A DNA stretch of 25,570 bases from a virus: the IMG/VR virus record IMGVR_UViG_3300032053_000464, positions 1-25,570 of that record, one strand, 5' to 3'. A program made the position numbers and the translations under genes. The first letter of the stretch is position 1; every line of letters starts with the position of its first letter. Shown piece by piece: positions 1-7,086 of this stretch. The notes beneath the pieces are model-generated. The model was not told where the DNA came from. It ran no database searches and worked only from the letters and a program-made list of their open reading frames with translations.

Positions 1-103
1 CCACAGCCTTCACAGCCTCCACCACAGCAGCCTCTTTAGCAAAACCCCTGTCCTTCAAAACGGAGGACACACTCTCCAAAGCCAACGAGATATCTTTATC
101 CAT
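1..103 (-). CDS. Hypothetical protein, 3'-truncated by the window edge
   Basis: An open frame begins at an ATG whose first base is 103 and runs off the window at position 1. The visible 34 residues start MDKDISLALESV and read as a charged, alanine/valine-rich amphipathic helix. A Shine-Dalgarno-like AAGGA lies 9 nt before the ATG, inside the end of the upstream metallopeptidase gene, and only 3 nt separate the two genes, so they are probably co-translated. No family is recognisable from this fragment. Confidence 0.6.
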   Translation of the reverse strand, partial: MDKDISLALESVSSVLKDRGFAKEAAVVEAVKAV

Positions 104-106
104 CGG

Positions 107-799
107 TCACCGTCCTTTGAAATATTTTCCGAGTTTGCTATCGAAATAGGCTACTTTGTTCGCAGGAAGAAAACTCTTGAGGCCAGCCACGTAATAAGAG
201 AAAGAGTCCCCAAAATCATCCCATGGATTTCTGCGTGCATAAAACCGTGTAAACCCCGCGTCTGGAGAGTAGTAATACTCCCCCTTCATAACTGGGGATC
301 CAGGCTCTTGTATGATCACACGCTTGTACCCAGGTACAGGTTTCTCCGACCACTTAGACAAACTCAACCAATCTTTTTGCAGAGACAGCTCTGTACCATT
401 ACTGCCGTTGACCTCATCCCACCCGTGACCCAACTCATGGTACAGTGTCTGATCAAACTTATTCACAGATGACCCGCTATCCGGGTCTACAATCAGCGTA
501 GGATCTTCTATGATCTGATGATTGATGTAAAGAGTGTTGTCCTTGTATTTACCGTGATTGGGGTAGTACTCCTTGGAGGGACCAAGATCCTCAAAACCTA
601 ATGTCTTTATCCCACAATCACGCACCAAATCAGCAGGCAATCTATCCAGGCTGTCGCTCAACACACTAACAAACTCATCGTCCGTATCAGGGTCAACCTC
701 TATATCATAGGAGTCCTTCAAATGACCTATGACGTCTACTTTCTCACTGTAGACTCGGACATCTGCAGCTATTTTCCGCAGCTTAGTTGTTGTCAGCAT
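107..799 (-). CDS. Putative zincin-like metallopeptidase
   Basis: This 230-residue protein carries HELGH at residues 121-125, the HExxH zinc-binding and catalytic motif of zincin metallopeptidases. Downstream, NPWDDFGDSFSYY (191-203) sits where related enzymes place their third zinc ligand; here the acidic residues are Asp rather than the more usual Glu. No signal peptide or membrane segment is visible, so it would act in the host cytoplasm or as a virion component. The ATG at 799 has only a weak ribosome site (GAG). It is preceded by repeat element A (841-860) and a block shared with the terminase-nuclease paralogue promoter region. The zincin fold is well supported by the motif; the substrate is unknown. 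Confidence 0.65.
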   Translation of the reverse strand: MLTTTKLRKIAADVRVYSEKVDVIGHLKDSYDIEVDPDTDDEFVSVLSDSLDRLPADLVRDCGIKTLGFEDLGPSKEYYPNHGKYKDNTLYINHQIIEDPTLIVDPDSGSSVNKFDQTLYHELGHGWDEVNGSNGTELSLQKDWLSLSKWSEKPVPGYKRVIIQEPGSPVMKGEYYYSPDAGFTRFYARRNPWDDFGDSFSYYVAGLKSFLPANKVAYFDSKLGKYFKGR

Positions 800-809
800 G
801 AAAAACTCT

Positions 810-823
810 ATATGGATATAGCA
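810..823 (-). repeat. 14-bp leader block shared with 16262-16275
   Basis: Read on the minus strand the block is TGCTATATCCATAT. An identical copy lies at 16262-16275. Both copies sit 17-18 nt downstream of a TATTA-N6-TATTA element and upstream of a minus-strand start codon. This suggests a shared promoter or leader component, or a duplicated upstream region. Confidence 0.6.
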
Positions 824-840
824 CAGACAATTACATTTTG

Positions 841-860
841 TTATTAGAAGACTATTATAG
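841..860 (-). promoter_or_regulatory. TATTA-N6-TATTA element A, upstream of the metallopeptidase gene
   Basis: On the plus strand this site reads TTATTAGAAGACTATTATAG. It aligns without gaps to four other intergenic sites in the window, all containing two TATTA units 11 bp apart. It overlaps the stop codon of the ribbon-helix-helix gene and lies 41 nt before the metallopeptidase ATG. The minus-strand sequence includes TATAAT but no good -35 box. It may be a phage-type promoter or a regulator-binding site. Confidence 0.6.
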
Positions 861-1040
861 CTTCAACAAACCAACACTACCAGAAGGCCGCTTCTCTATA
901 GCCCCGCTTTTCACAAGGTCATCTATATACCTGTCCACAGCCCTACGGACCAATTCAGACAATGAGATCTCCAGATCCTTAGATAATGACCGAAGAATCG
1001 TGTCCTGGCGAGTAGTGAGACTGACGAGGGACTTCTTCAA
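855..1040 (-). CDS. Ribbon-helix-helix (CopG/Arc-like) DNA-binding protein
   Basis: The 61-residue product has the layout of a ribbon-helix-helix repressor: a short N-terminal beta strand (MKKSLVSLT), a first helix (about residues 10-24), then LSELVRRAVDRYID as the second helix. Such proteins dimerise and bind short operator repeats. The start is TTG at 1040; no in-frame ATG exists between it and the upstream stop, and GGAG sits 8 nt before it. The gene has one TATTA-N6-TATTA element upstream (1084-1103) and another overlapping its stop (841-860), so autoregulation through these sites is plausible but not shown. The plus-strand open frame over the same bases lacks a protein-like composition. 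Confidence 0.75.
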   Translation of the reverse strand: MKKSLVSLTTRQDTILRSLSKDLEISLSELVRRAVDRYIDDLVKSGAIEKRPSGSVGLLKL

Positions 1041-1083
1041 GAGAGGATCTCCAGTAGATATATAGTTATATCTATCGGAGATT

Positions 1084-1103
1084 TTATTAGGAGAGTATTA
1101 GCG
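1084..1103 (-). promoter_or_regulatory. TATTA-N6-TATTA element B, upstream of the RHH gene
   Basis: The plus-strand sequence TTATTAGGAGAGTATTAGCG aligns without gaps to elements A, C, D and E and keeps both TATTA units. It lies 43 nt before the TTG start of the ribbon-helix-helix gene, just downstream of the preceding gene. Confidence 0.6.
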
Positions 1104-1111
1104 GGGGCGGG

Positions 1112-1405
1112 CTACTCGTCTTCCATAGGATCTTTATCAGCCAGCTCTGCCTTAATAAGAGTGCTGGCCATTTTCTTGTCACAACAAATTTGAATCATAT
1201 GCGTGTCTGCCTGCACCTCTACCTTATGTTTTGCTACCAAAGCAGCCACTTTGTCGAGATGCTCAGCTACAGATCGCATAATTTCTGCGTGCATCTTAAA
1301 AGCAGCCTTAGGTGTTTTAGTTTCTTTAAGGCAGTGTGCAAGGTCATCTCCTTGCTTAAAATACCCGAGATGAATCTCTACGCAGGCTTTCTTGGGGCGA
1401 GTCAT
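1112..1405 (-). CDS. Hypothetical protein (97 aa)
   Basis: No family was recognised. The protein is soluble, predominantly helical in character, and rich in Lys, Ala, His and Glu, with five cysteines including an adjacent pair (QICCDKK) near the C terminus and an acidic tail (DPMEDE). The ATG at 1405 has AAGGAG 8 nt upstream. It begins 13 nt after the stop of the EEP-family gene, so the two are probably co-transcribed. Confidence 0.6.
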   Translation of the reverse strand: MTRPKKACVEIHLGYFKQGDDLAHCLKETKTPKAAFKMHAEIMRSVAEHLDKVAALVAKHKVEVQADTHMIQICCDKKMASTLIKAELADKDPMEDE

Positions 1406-1418
1406 AATGAGTCTCCTT

Positions 1419-2138
1419 TTAGATGTCTATTTCAATGTGGACTATGTTGTGATCAGACATACGCATAACTTTCTCGTTTTCTATCACGACACAAGATTTC
1501 AAAAAAGGTACCAAAAAGCCACTTACAAAAATGTAATCACTCTGCCACGGCACGCTACTCCTTTTGTTTCTATAGGTTTGAATGAAATTAGAGTAGTGCC
1601 CATCAAAACAGTTGTGCAGTCCCCAAGCTCTCAACCGATCGAAGAACACCTGGTGTGACTTCACAGGCTGCCTCTCATCAAACTGCAGGCTGGCATTAAA
1701 ATCTCCAGCGATAACAACTCTCTTTTTTGTTTTGCCGCCTTCTATAGTCCCTGTCAAATCTGAAAAAATTCTATGTAGATTAGAGATCGAGTAAAACGAC
1801 CCATTTATACACTCTAAAATCCCATAGAGGGACACAACAACCAAACTAAAATCAGGCTTTATACTGATCTCTGCAGCAGTGACAGAGCCGTAAAGATCCG
1901 TTTTGAAAGGGTACTCTCGTATAGGATACTTTTCACAGTATATCCCAGATCCCCATGTTCTTTTATCTCCTATAGCGTGCCACACTAAACTCTCCTTCTT
2001 GAAAACAGTGGTATCAGGTAGTGCCTCTTGAAATATTTTGATGTCAGAGTCGATATCCTCTAAATAATATGCGCAGGACTCTCGAAACTTTGTCCTGTGC
2101 TTCCAATAGTCCATATTCCAGGTAGATAAAGAAATCAT
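1419..2138 (-). CDS. Endonuclease/exonuclease/phosphatase (EEP) family protein
   Basis: The 239-residue protein is a compact EEP-fold metal-dependent phosphohydrolase (the DNase I / exonuclease III / inositol-phosphatase superfamily). It shows the expected motifs in order: TWNMD with Asn8, FQEA with Glu38, VVIAGDFNA with Asp146 and Asn148, WQSDYIFV with Asp201, and a terminal SDHN with Asp229-His230. All catalytic positions are therefore present. Members hydrolyse phosphodiester or phosphomonoester bonds in DNA, RNA or small molecules, and the substrate cannot be read from sequence. Its ATG overlaps the stop of the small GNAT-like fragment upstream (TGATG), implying translational coupling. 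No signal peptide is seen. Confidence 0.85.
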   Translation of the reverse strand: MISLSTWNMDYWKHRTKFRESCAYYLEDIDSDIKIFQEALPDTTVFKKESLVWHAIGDKRTWGSGIYCEKYPIREYPFKTDLYGSVTAAEISIKPDFSLVVVSLYGILECINGSFYSISNLHRIFSDLTGTIEGGKTKKRVVIAGDFNASLQFDERQPVKSHQVFFDRLRAWGLHNCFDGHYSNFIQTYRNKRSSVPWQSDYIFVSGFLVPFLKSCVVIENEKVMRMSDHNIVHIEIDI

Positions 2139-2263
2139 CAGACAATCCTTTTACTGAAAATTACGCAGTCGTTTTTCTCACCCTGCTCAACATAGCCTTG
2201 TCTTTTGTAGAACTCAAGAGCTTTTACATTCTGCTTTTGTAAAACAATATTTTCATAGTTCAT
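2138..2263 (-). pseudogene. GNAT acetyltransferase C-terminal fragment (41 aa)
   Basis: A short frame from an ATG at 2263 encodes MNYENIVLQKQNVKALEFYK and continues RQGYVEQ...NDCVIFSKRIV. The pattern N-x2-AL-x-FY-x3-GY followed by a final beta strand is the C-terminal acetyl-CoA-binding end of GNAT N-acetyltransferases. The usual N-terminal ~100 residues are missing. The frame has an AGGG-like site 8 nt before its ATG and its TGA overlaps the ATG of the EEP gene, so it may still be translated. It lies immediately after the stop of the large nuclease-methyltransferase gene. It is most likely the remnant of a GNAT gene disrupted when that element arrived; the small peptide could instead be a genuine short gene. 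Confidence 0.5.
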
Positions 2264-2273
2264 GTGAGAAACC

Positions 2274-4886
2274 CTATTCGAAATTCTTCAAAAACTCTTC
2301 ATGCAGAGACACGTCAAGAGCTACATAAAAAAGTCGCTCTTTCAAATGTGCGTACGGTCTACCCGCATTGAAAATTCTCTTGAGCCTCGTAGCAGGTATC
2401 TTCGTCCTCTTCTCATACTCATAAAAAGACAGAGTCTCCCCACACGACAAACACTCCAACAGATACTCTTTAACATGCTCCACGGGGTTCTTTGCGACGT
2501 ACCCCGGCTCTACTCCACAAGCTATTACGAAACTGTTCCAGCCACCATAATGGTGCTCTAAAACATGTGCTGGGACACCTAGTAGCTTCGGGTCATCGTA
2601 GGTGTCCCGTGATGTACCCACAACAGCGGACAACTCCTTGAATTTTACTACAGCCTCGTTTATAGCCTCGGTATTAGATTCTCTTTTATTACGTTTTACC
2701 TCACTAAACAGGCTTTCTTTTTTGTAGGGTACCTCTTGAATAAATCTGTTTATATCTATAGGGGTTTCTTTTGGCGGAACTTTCGAAAAAATCAAAATAA
2801 CCTCATAAGAGTCGCTTCCCGAGAAAACTTGCTTAAAAGGTACCTTATACCCTCCACAATAATAGTAGCCAATGTCGGTAGCCTGAGACAAAGTATAAGC
2901 AATCTGCTCCTTAGCTACCTTTGTACTGAAACACATACCAAAAAAGCCATCAGGTGTCAATGCTCTATAGCAATTGATCATAGTCTGTTTCCAATAACCC
3001 TCTAACCAGGCTTCAAATGTACTGAATCTGACCACACTTTGACCTGGATCATTAGAATAGCACTCAAAATCAAAATAAGGCGGGGATGAGAACGCCAAAC
3101 TAAAATAACCTTCCCTGTATATTCCTGTTTCACTACCCTCGTTTAAGATCTTAAAAGTACCAGAGGTTCTGCTGCTAAGAAAATCTCCAAACTTCATAAG
3201 GTTGTCATAGGTGTCCACAGAAGGTTCGTAGCCAACATACTCCAAGCCTAATGACATTGCTGCCAGCATCCTTGACCCGAAACCGCAAGCGTAGTCAAGA
3301 ACCCTACCGTTCGAACAGTAATTAGAGTACACATACTTAGCTATAGTAGGCTTAAAATTGGAGACACATGCCTTTGTCAGCTTTATGCCAGTCCTCATAG
3401 CCGCGGTTGTCAGTCTGTCTGCGTATCTGAGCCTATTACGAATCAAAGATTTAAGGAAATTATCATCATCCCACAAATCCAAAGGTGCCTTATATCCTTT
3501 TCTGCTTGCTTTGTATATATTTGGAAAAAACTTCTCACAAAGAGGCATCCCTGACGTGCTGTATGATATCGTGTTGTTGCAACAAGATACTGACCCCTCC
3601 ATAAATGATTTTAAAATGTAATTTTGTCGTTCAACAGATAGAGTCGAAAAAGGAAACCCTCTCTTTCTATAGTAATCAAACACTATGTTCTCTATAGAGA
3701 TCTTTTGGACATCATCTGTCAGCCTGTAAAATTTAGGCTTTATGTCAGAGAATTCTTCAAGGGTAAGCTCGCTCACATGATCTACAGTTAAAGAAATTTC
3801 AGGCACTTTATAGTATACGTCGGGTGTAGCGTACTTTATCAACAAATTACCGAAATTACGGGCATATCCTTTAGAAACAGAGACACGGTATATGCTATCC
3901 CCTGCCGTACCGCAATGAAACCCCCACTGATATTTCCCATCTAAAAAAGAGGCCAAAGATCGTAAATTATCAAAATCAGGACAAAAATTGGAGATGCAGA
4001 TATCGCCTGTTACATCATCGATATAGCCATCATCAAAAAACCAATAGGCTAAAATATCATCACTCCAATTTTTCACAATAAAATCTACTGGAATAAACTT
4101 GCCTTTTACCCCTTCTTTATAGAAAAGTTTTCTAAACTCATGAAATACCGGGTGAGATATAGTGTCAAACCTGAACCCAGACCCATCATCCTGTGGCGTT
4201 ATAGACGTGCTATATGGTGCCAGGATTCTGTGTTTTTTTCTCAGATAATTCTCTTGTTTTTTAGCATGAAACTCATAGTACCTGCCGTCGTTTGTTATAC
4301 CTCCATCACCCAGCATCCCACCAATTATTAGACGAGTCTGCTCAGGAGTCAGAACAGGATACTCACTTATTCTCTTATCCTTTTTTCTGGCAATCCCTAG
4401 GCTGTCTATATAAGGTATCCAAACTATTTTACTAACAGCATATTTTTCGGAAAACTCGTCAACGGTCATGCTATAGTAGTCTGCCTCTATCGACTCTTTA
4501 CTAGCAGCCTCCAACAAACGTCTAGAATTATAGTTGTCTTTGGCAGAAGATAAACTCCATTGTTTCCTTCTATAAGCGACACCCTCTCCAGTCATGTTAA
4601 ACAAAGAGCCTATTTCTTTGTCGGACATGCCTTTTTTTACGAGATCATTTAAAGCTTCTTTGGTCAAAAGATTTTTAGCATCAAATCTTTGTCCAGTGTA
4701 CTCTATCTCGACTACTGTATCTCTTACAGCTCGACAGCCTGGTGTTAGGTTAACCTTTTTTAGCCTAAGTAAGATAGCACTCTCTGTAAGACCCACAAGA
4801 TTGCCTATCTCCCTAGCAGTTAGCCCAAATACACAGTACAACTTTTTCAAGCTGTCTTCATCTAAAGACACGATTGTTTCTTTCAT
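2274..4886 (-). CDS. LAGLIDADG homing endonuclease fused to a DNA methyltransferase
   Basis: The 870-residue protein (numbered from the ATG at 4886) combines several modules. Residues 1-175 hold helix-turn-helix-like units (LTAREIGNLVGLTESAI, MSDKEIGSLFNMTGEGV, MTVDEFSEKYAVS). A LAGLIDADG nuclease follows, with motifs at 185-197 (RLIIGGMLGDGGI) and 278-291 (ILAYWFFDDGYIDD). A SAM-dependent DNA methyltransferase comes next, with motif I VLDYACGFGSRML (529-541) and motif IV SSPPYF (600-605). A C-terminal part resembles homing-endonuclease-associated repeats (GGWNSFVIACGVEP). No intein splice junction is visible, so this reads as a true fusion. A GAGG lies almost against the ATG, an odd spacing; an in-frame TTG at 4934 would add 16 residues. 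The gene is A/T-richer than the virion genes, consistent with mobility. Confidence 0.85.
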   Translation of the reverse strand: MKETIVSLDEDSLKKLYCVFGLTAREIGNLVGLTESAILLRLKKVNLTPGCRAVRDTVVEIEYTGQRFDAKNLLTKEALNDLVKKGMSDKEIGSLFNMTGEGVAYRRKQWSLSSAKDNYNSRRLLEAASKESIEADYYSMTVDEFSEKYAVSKIVWIPYIDSLGIARKKDKRISEYPVLTPEQTRLIIGGMLGDGGITNDGRYYEFHAKKQENYLRKKHRILAPYSTSITPQDDGSGFRFDTISHPVFHEFRKLFYKEGVKGKFIPVDFIVKNWSDDILAYWFFDDGYIDDVTGDICISNFCPDFDNLRSLASFLDGKYQWGFHCGTAGDSIYRVSVSKGYARNFGNLLIKYATPDVYYKVPEISLTVDHVSELTLEEFSDIKPKFYRLTDDVQKISIENIVFDYYRKRGFPFSTLSVERQNYILKSFMEGSVSCCNNTISYSTSGMPLCEKFFPNIYKASRKGYKAPLDLWDDDNFLKSLIRNRLRYADRLTTAAMRTGIKLTKACVSNFKPTIAKYVYSNYCSNGRVLDYACGFGSRMLAAMSLGLEYVGYEPSVDTYDNLMKFGDFLSSRTSGTFKILNEGSETGIYREGYFSLAFSSPPYFDFECYSNDPGQSVVRFSTFEAWLEGYWKQTMINCYRALTPDGFFGMCFSTKVAKEQIAYTLSQATDIGYYYCGGYKVPFKQVFSGSDSYEVILIFSKVPPKETPIDINRFIQEVPYKKESLFSEVKRNKRESNTEAINEAVVKFKELSAVVGTSRDTYDDPKLLGVPAHVLEHHYGGWNSFVIACGVEPGYVAKNPVEHVKEYLLECLSCGETLSFYEYEKRTKIPATRLKRIFNAGRPYAHLKERLFYVALDVSLHEEFLKNFE

Positions 4887-5036
4887 ACCTCGTAATATAC
4901 TATACTTTCCTCCAAGAGTCCAGTAAAAATGCAAAAAACCTTGCTGATGAGAGATCGCTACCCATGTTGGCAGGCTATTTTATGGGAATCTATCAACAAG
5001 AAATAGATAGGTACTTATACGCAGTGCAAGCATAAA

Positions 5037-5064
5037 AAAGGCCGCCTATTCATAGGCGGCCTTT
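5037..5064 (-). terminator. Intrinsic terminator after the major capsid gene
   Basis: A perfect 12-bp stem, AAAGGCCGCCTA paired with TAGGCGGCCTTT, closes a 4-nt loop. On the minus strand it is followed by a run of T residues and lies 23 nt after the capsid stop codon. It should end the capsid transcript and insulate the accessory genes downstream. The flanking stretch 4887-5036 contains no convincing gene. Confidence 0.9.
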
Positions 5065-5086
5065 AGACCAACGACTTAGCTAAAAC

Positions 5087-5876
5087 TTAGCGAGCAATCT
5101 TAACTCTGGTGATCGCCAACGGATTGTGGCAACCGATCCCGAGATTTTCAAAGACGCTAAATCCGATCCTTCTTGCCTTGGGATCGTCTGCTGAGAGTAC
5201 TGTTAGTTCGGTCCTCACCGGAATCCTGCCGAAGAACTCAGGCTCTGCGCAAACGTACGCATAGCCCGGAGTGACCTTTCTCGAGACGATGATCTGAGCG
5301 CCCCACACGGAGCCCATCAAACCAGTCTTGAGAATCTGAGCCTGGCTCTCGATGTCAAAAACGTCCCGTCCCCATTTTCTGAGGTCAGCAAAATCAAGGG
5401 CATTCATGAACACTCTAGCCACTCTCAGATCGTGTGTCTCGATACGAGCAAACGCATCGATCAGGTTCGGAGGAGTGAGAGGAGCAATCGCGTTCACCTG
5501 AGCGTTCACGTAAGCAGAACCCAGGTTGTCGAAACCATTCTGGGAAACTGCGTCCATGACGTCAAATGCACGGGCATCCTCAGCAGCCTGGATCTGAGCC
5601 TTCGCAAGGTCCTGAGCACGCTCGATCAAGTCGAACCGACGCTCTTTGACCTGTGTGAGAGGGATCTCCGGGTTCGAGGCGATCTCGAACAGGGGGAAAA
5701 TCACACGGCGGGGCTTGGTGATCGCGAGGATGTTCTCACCCTCTTCGCCAACCACGAACGCAGTCACGTTGGGGTCCTTATCGTAGATGGGCAGTGCGCC
5801 ATCGGGCAGCTGCTCTACGAGGAACGCCTTACGTGCGACGGACGTGTAATCTCTACGCGAGCGTAGAGGCTGGATC
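5087..5876 (-). CDS. Major capsid protein, exon 2 (residues 31-293)
   Basis: This is the 3' exon of an HK97-fold-type phage major capsid protein. Joined to exon 1 (6922-7013) it gives 293 residues. The junction reads KLAASM-IQPLRSRRDYTSV, continuing ARKAFLVEQLPDGALPIYDKD and then FVVGEEG and PLFEIASNPEIPL, a pattern familiar from capsid proteins of large myoviruses. The exon starts with the third base of the Met31 codon at 5876; an in-frame TAA just upstream shows that the intron must be removed to make full-length protein. A GTG at 5767 could be mistaken for a start but lies inside the conserved region. It is followed by a strong terminator at 5037-5064, as expected for the most highly expressed late gene. 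Confidence 0.85.
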
Positions 5877-6921
5877 CAATTTGTTACTACTTCTTATCAG
5901 AAGCGGATAAGTCTTTCAACTTACCTCTCGTAGTTACCCACGAGTTCAGACTGTATCACAACCAACAAGTTCGTTGGTTTCCGGCATGCCGCAGTCCGTC
6001 GCCAGACTGCAGTAGGAGTTACCGTCATGCTCTTCTACAGAAGAGTTTAGACTTTCCTCAGTCGTTGAACCTTCCGAGAGGTTTCCCTCAAGGCTAGGCT
6101 GCTGATTGTCCACTATAGAATCAGATTGGCATTTGTTGAGATAACTTAAAACATAATCATCTGAAAAAGATCTCTTATACGGTATTCTAATTAGAGGAAA
6201 TCCATTATCAGAAGCCCACATATTTTTTATCCCATCTCTGACAACTATCTCTTCAGAATGATAGGGGCCACAATAATGATGGATTCCATCAGCTTCAATC
6301 AGAATTTTTTGAGCCTCACTGTAAAAATCAAAGCGTAGAGAAAAACCACGAGGAGATAAACATCCAGGAAATTTTTTCTCCCGTACCAAATCAGGATACA
6401 CCTTAGAAAGTATTACAGCTACACGATCCTCGAAAACTTTTTTAGATTTGTATCCAAGTTGCTCATTAAGAGCAACAATAGATATACCAAATCTACCCAA
6501 TGTTCGAGAAGTAACCCCTACTTTCTTTCTAACGTCTTCTGTGGTAAGATACCTTTTTTCTGATTTTATTACGTTAAGGACAGCATCACTAATTTCCTCT
6601 TTACTTTTAAAACCATCTCTTTGAAAAATGGTCTTACAAGATCGAGAACAAAAAGTATATGCCCTTTTTCCTCTACGAGAAATAGAAAATACCTTACCAC
6701 AGTTAGTACAGGTGTAGTTTCTTTCAGCTTTGACTTCATTACAATACCGTAAATTATCATAGCACCTTGTACACATACCCTTAGCCTCATGCGGGACGTC
6801 CACCGTTCCGCACTTAACGCATTGTATGTATTTAGATGCCCAGCTACTCATTGCCAATCAACTCCTATAGTGCATTTTCCAGCAATTTACCGGATTTTAC
6901 GTCCACCATCCAGCTTAGTTA
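5877..6921 (-). ncRNA. Group I self-splicing intron in the major capsid gene (1045 nt)
   Basis: The capsid reading frame is broken by an element with group I hallmarks on the minus strand. P1: exon end CGUCCAU pairs with GUGGACG, leaving the required U-G wobble at the 5' splice site (exon ends at 6922). P10: the exon 2 start AUCCAGC pairs with intron GCUGGAU, 7 bp. The P element AAAUUGCUGGAAAA lies at 6875-6888, Q (AAUCAGCAGCC) at 6097-6107, R (GGUUCAACGACUG) at 6059-6071 and S (ACAGUCUGAAC) at 5944-5954; R and S give P7 GACUG/CAGUC. The intron ends with the conserved G at 5877. The exact join restores the capsid frame. The core resembles subgroup IA. It encodes a homing endonuclease. Confidence 0.93.
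5946..6851 (-). CDS. Intron-encoded EDxHD (Vsr-like) homing endonuclease
   Basis: The 301-residue protein has two N-terminal cysteine clusters (C11-C14 with C27-C30; C48-C51 with C68-C72), likely zinc fingers for DNA binding. A short helix-turn-helix-like region follows, then a nuclease core: RFDFYS (Asp175), IEADGIHHY (186-193), RDGIKN (Asp206, Lys209) and LIRIPY. That order matches the EDxHD homing endonucleases related to very-short-patch-repair nucleases, typified by I-Bth0305I from a phage group I intron. ATG at 6851 is chosen because AGGAG lies about 10 nt before it; a TTG at 6857 is too close. The gene starts 24 nt after the intron P element and its last ~55 codons run through Q and R, with the TGA inside S, so the tail is dictated by ribozyme sequence. 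Confidence 0.88.
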   Translation of the reverse strand: MSSWASKYIQCVKCGTVDVPHEAKGMCTRCYDNLRYCNEVKAERNYTCTNCGKVFSISRRGKRAYTFCSRSCKTIFQRDGFKSKEEISDAVLNVIKSEKRYLTTEDVRKKVGVTSRTLGRFGISIVALNEQLGYKSKKVFEDRVAVILSKVYPDLVREKKFPGCLSPRGFSLRFDFYSEAQKILIEADGIHHYCGPYHSEEIVVRDGIKNMWASDNGFPLIRIPYKRSFSDDYVLSYLNKCQSDSIVDNQQPSLEGNLSEGSTTEESLNSSVEEHDGNSYCSLATDCGMPETNELVGCDTV

Positions 6922-7013
6922 ATGGACGCGGCAAGCTTCTGCCTGCCAGCAGCAGTCTTGATGTACTCACCAATGATCTGCTGTTTCAGTTCATTGCTAA
7001 TCTGACCTTCCAT
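6922..7013 (-). CDS. Major capsid protein, exon 1 (residues 1-30 plus 2 bases)
   Basis: The ATG at 7013 follows a strong AGGAGG site with 6-nt spacing and opens MEGQISNELKQQ, then IIGEYIKTAAGRQKLAAS. This is a typical helical N arm of a phage capsid protein. Without splicing the frame reads Ile-Asn-stop three codons on, giving only 32 residues. Removing bases 6921-5877 joins AT to G to make Met31 and continues into exon 2. The gene lies just downstream of the decoration-like gene, as expected for a capsid operon. Confidence 0.88.
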
Positions 7014-7041
7014 ACAGAACCTCCTATTGGTTTTGCTAAGA

Positions 7042-7073
7042 GCACTCAGCGGATGAATTTCCAATCTGAGCGC
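7042..7073 (-). other. Possible mRNA hairpin in the capsid leader
   Basis: In the 73-nt gap between the decoration-like gene and capsid exon 1, minus-strand GCGCUCAG can pair with CUGAGUGC (8 bp, one G-U) across a 16-nt loop. No U-run follows, so it is not a standard terminator. A processing or stability element is possible. Confidence 0.35.
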
Positions 7074-7086
7074 CCACAAGCATTAT

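Noticed and set aside
838-1065. 75-codon plus-strand frame overlapping the RHH gene
   Set aside because: The minus-strand frame gives a clear ribbon-helix-helix protein with a ribosome site; the plus-strand frame has neither.
2274-4886. Idea that the LAGLIDADG part is an intein inside a methyltransferase
   Set aside because: No N-terminal Cys/Ser splice block, no TxxH block B and no terminal His-Asn before Cys/Ser/Thr could be found. The nuclease lies N-terminal to the whole methyltransferase, so a fusion is the simpler reading.
4894-4917. Possible minus-strand promoter TGGACT-N17-TATATT before the nuclease-methyltransferase gene
   Set aside because: The -35 match is poor, and transcription would start essentially at the ATG, leaving no leader or ribosome site.
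4887-5036. Search for the missing N-terminal half of the GNAT gene upstream of the homing gene
   Set aside because: Short frames here are broken by several stops in all three minus-strand frames and show no GNAT motif.
5087-5767. Capsid gene starting at the GTG at 5767
   Set aside because: The conserved capsid sequence continues upstream in frame for 36 codons to the intron junction, and exon 1 supplies a proper ATG with AGGAGG.
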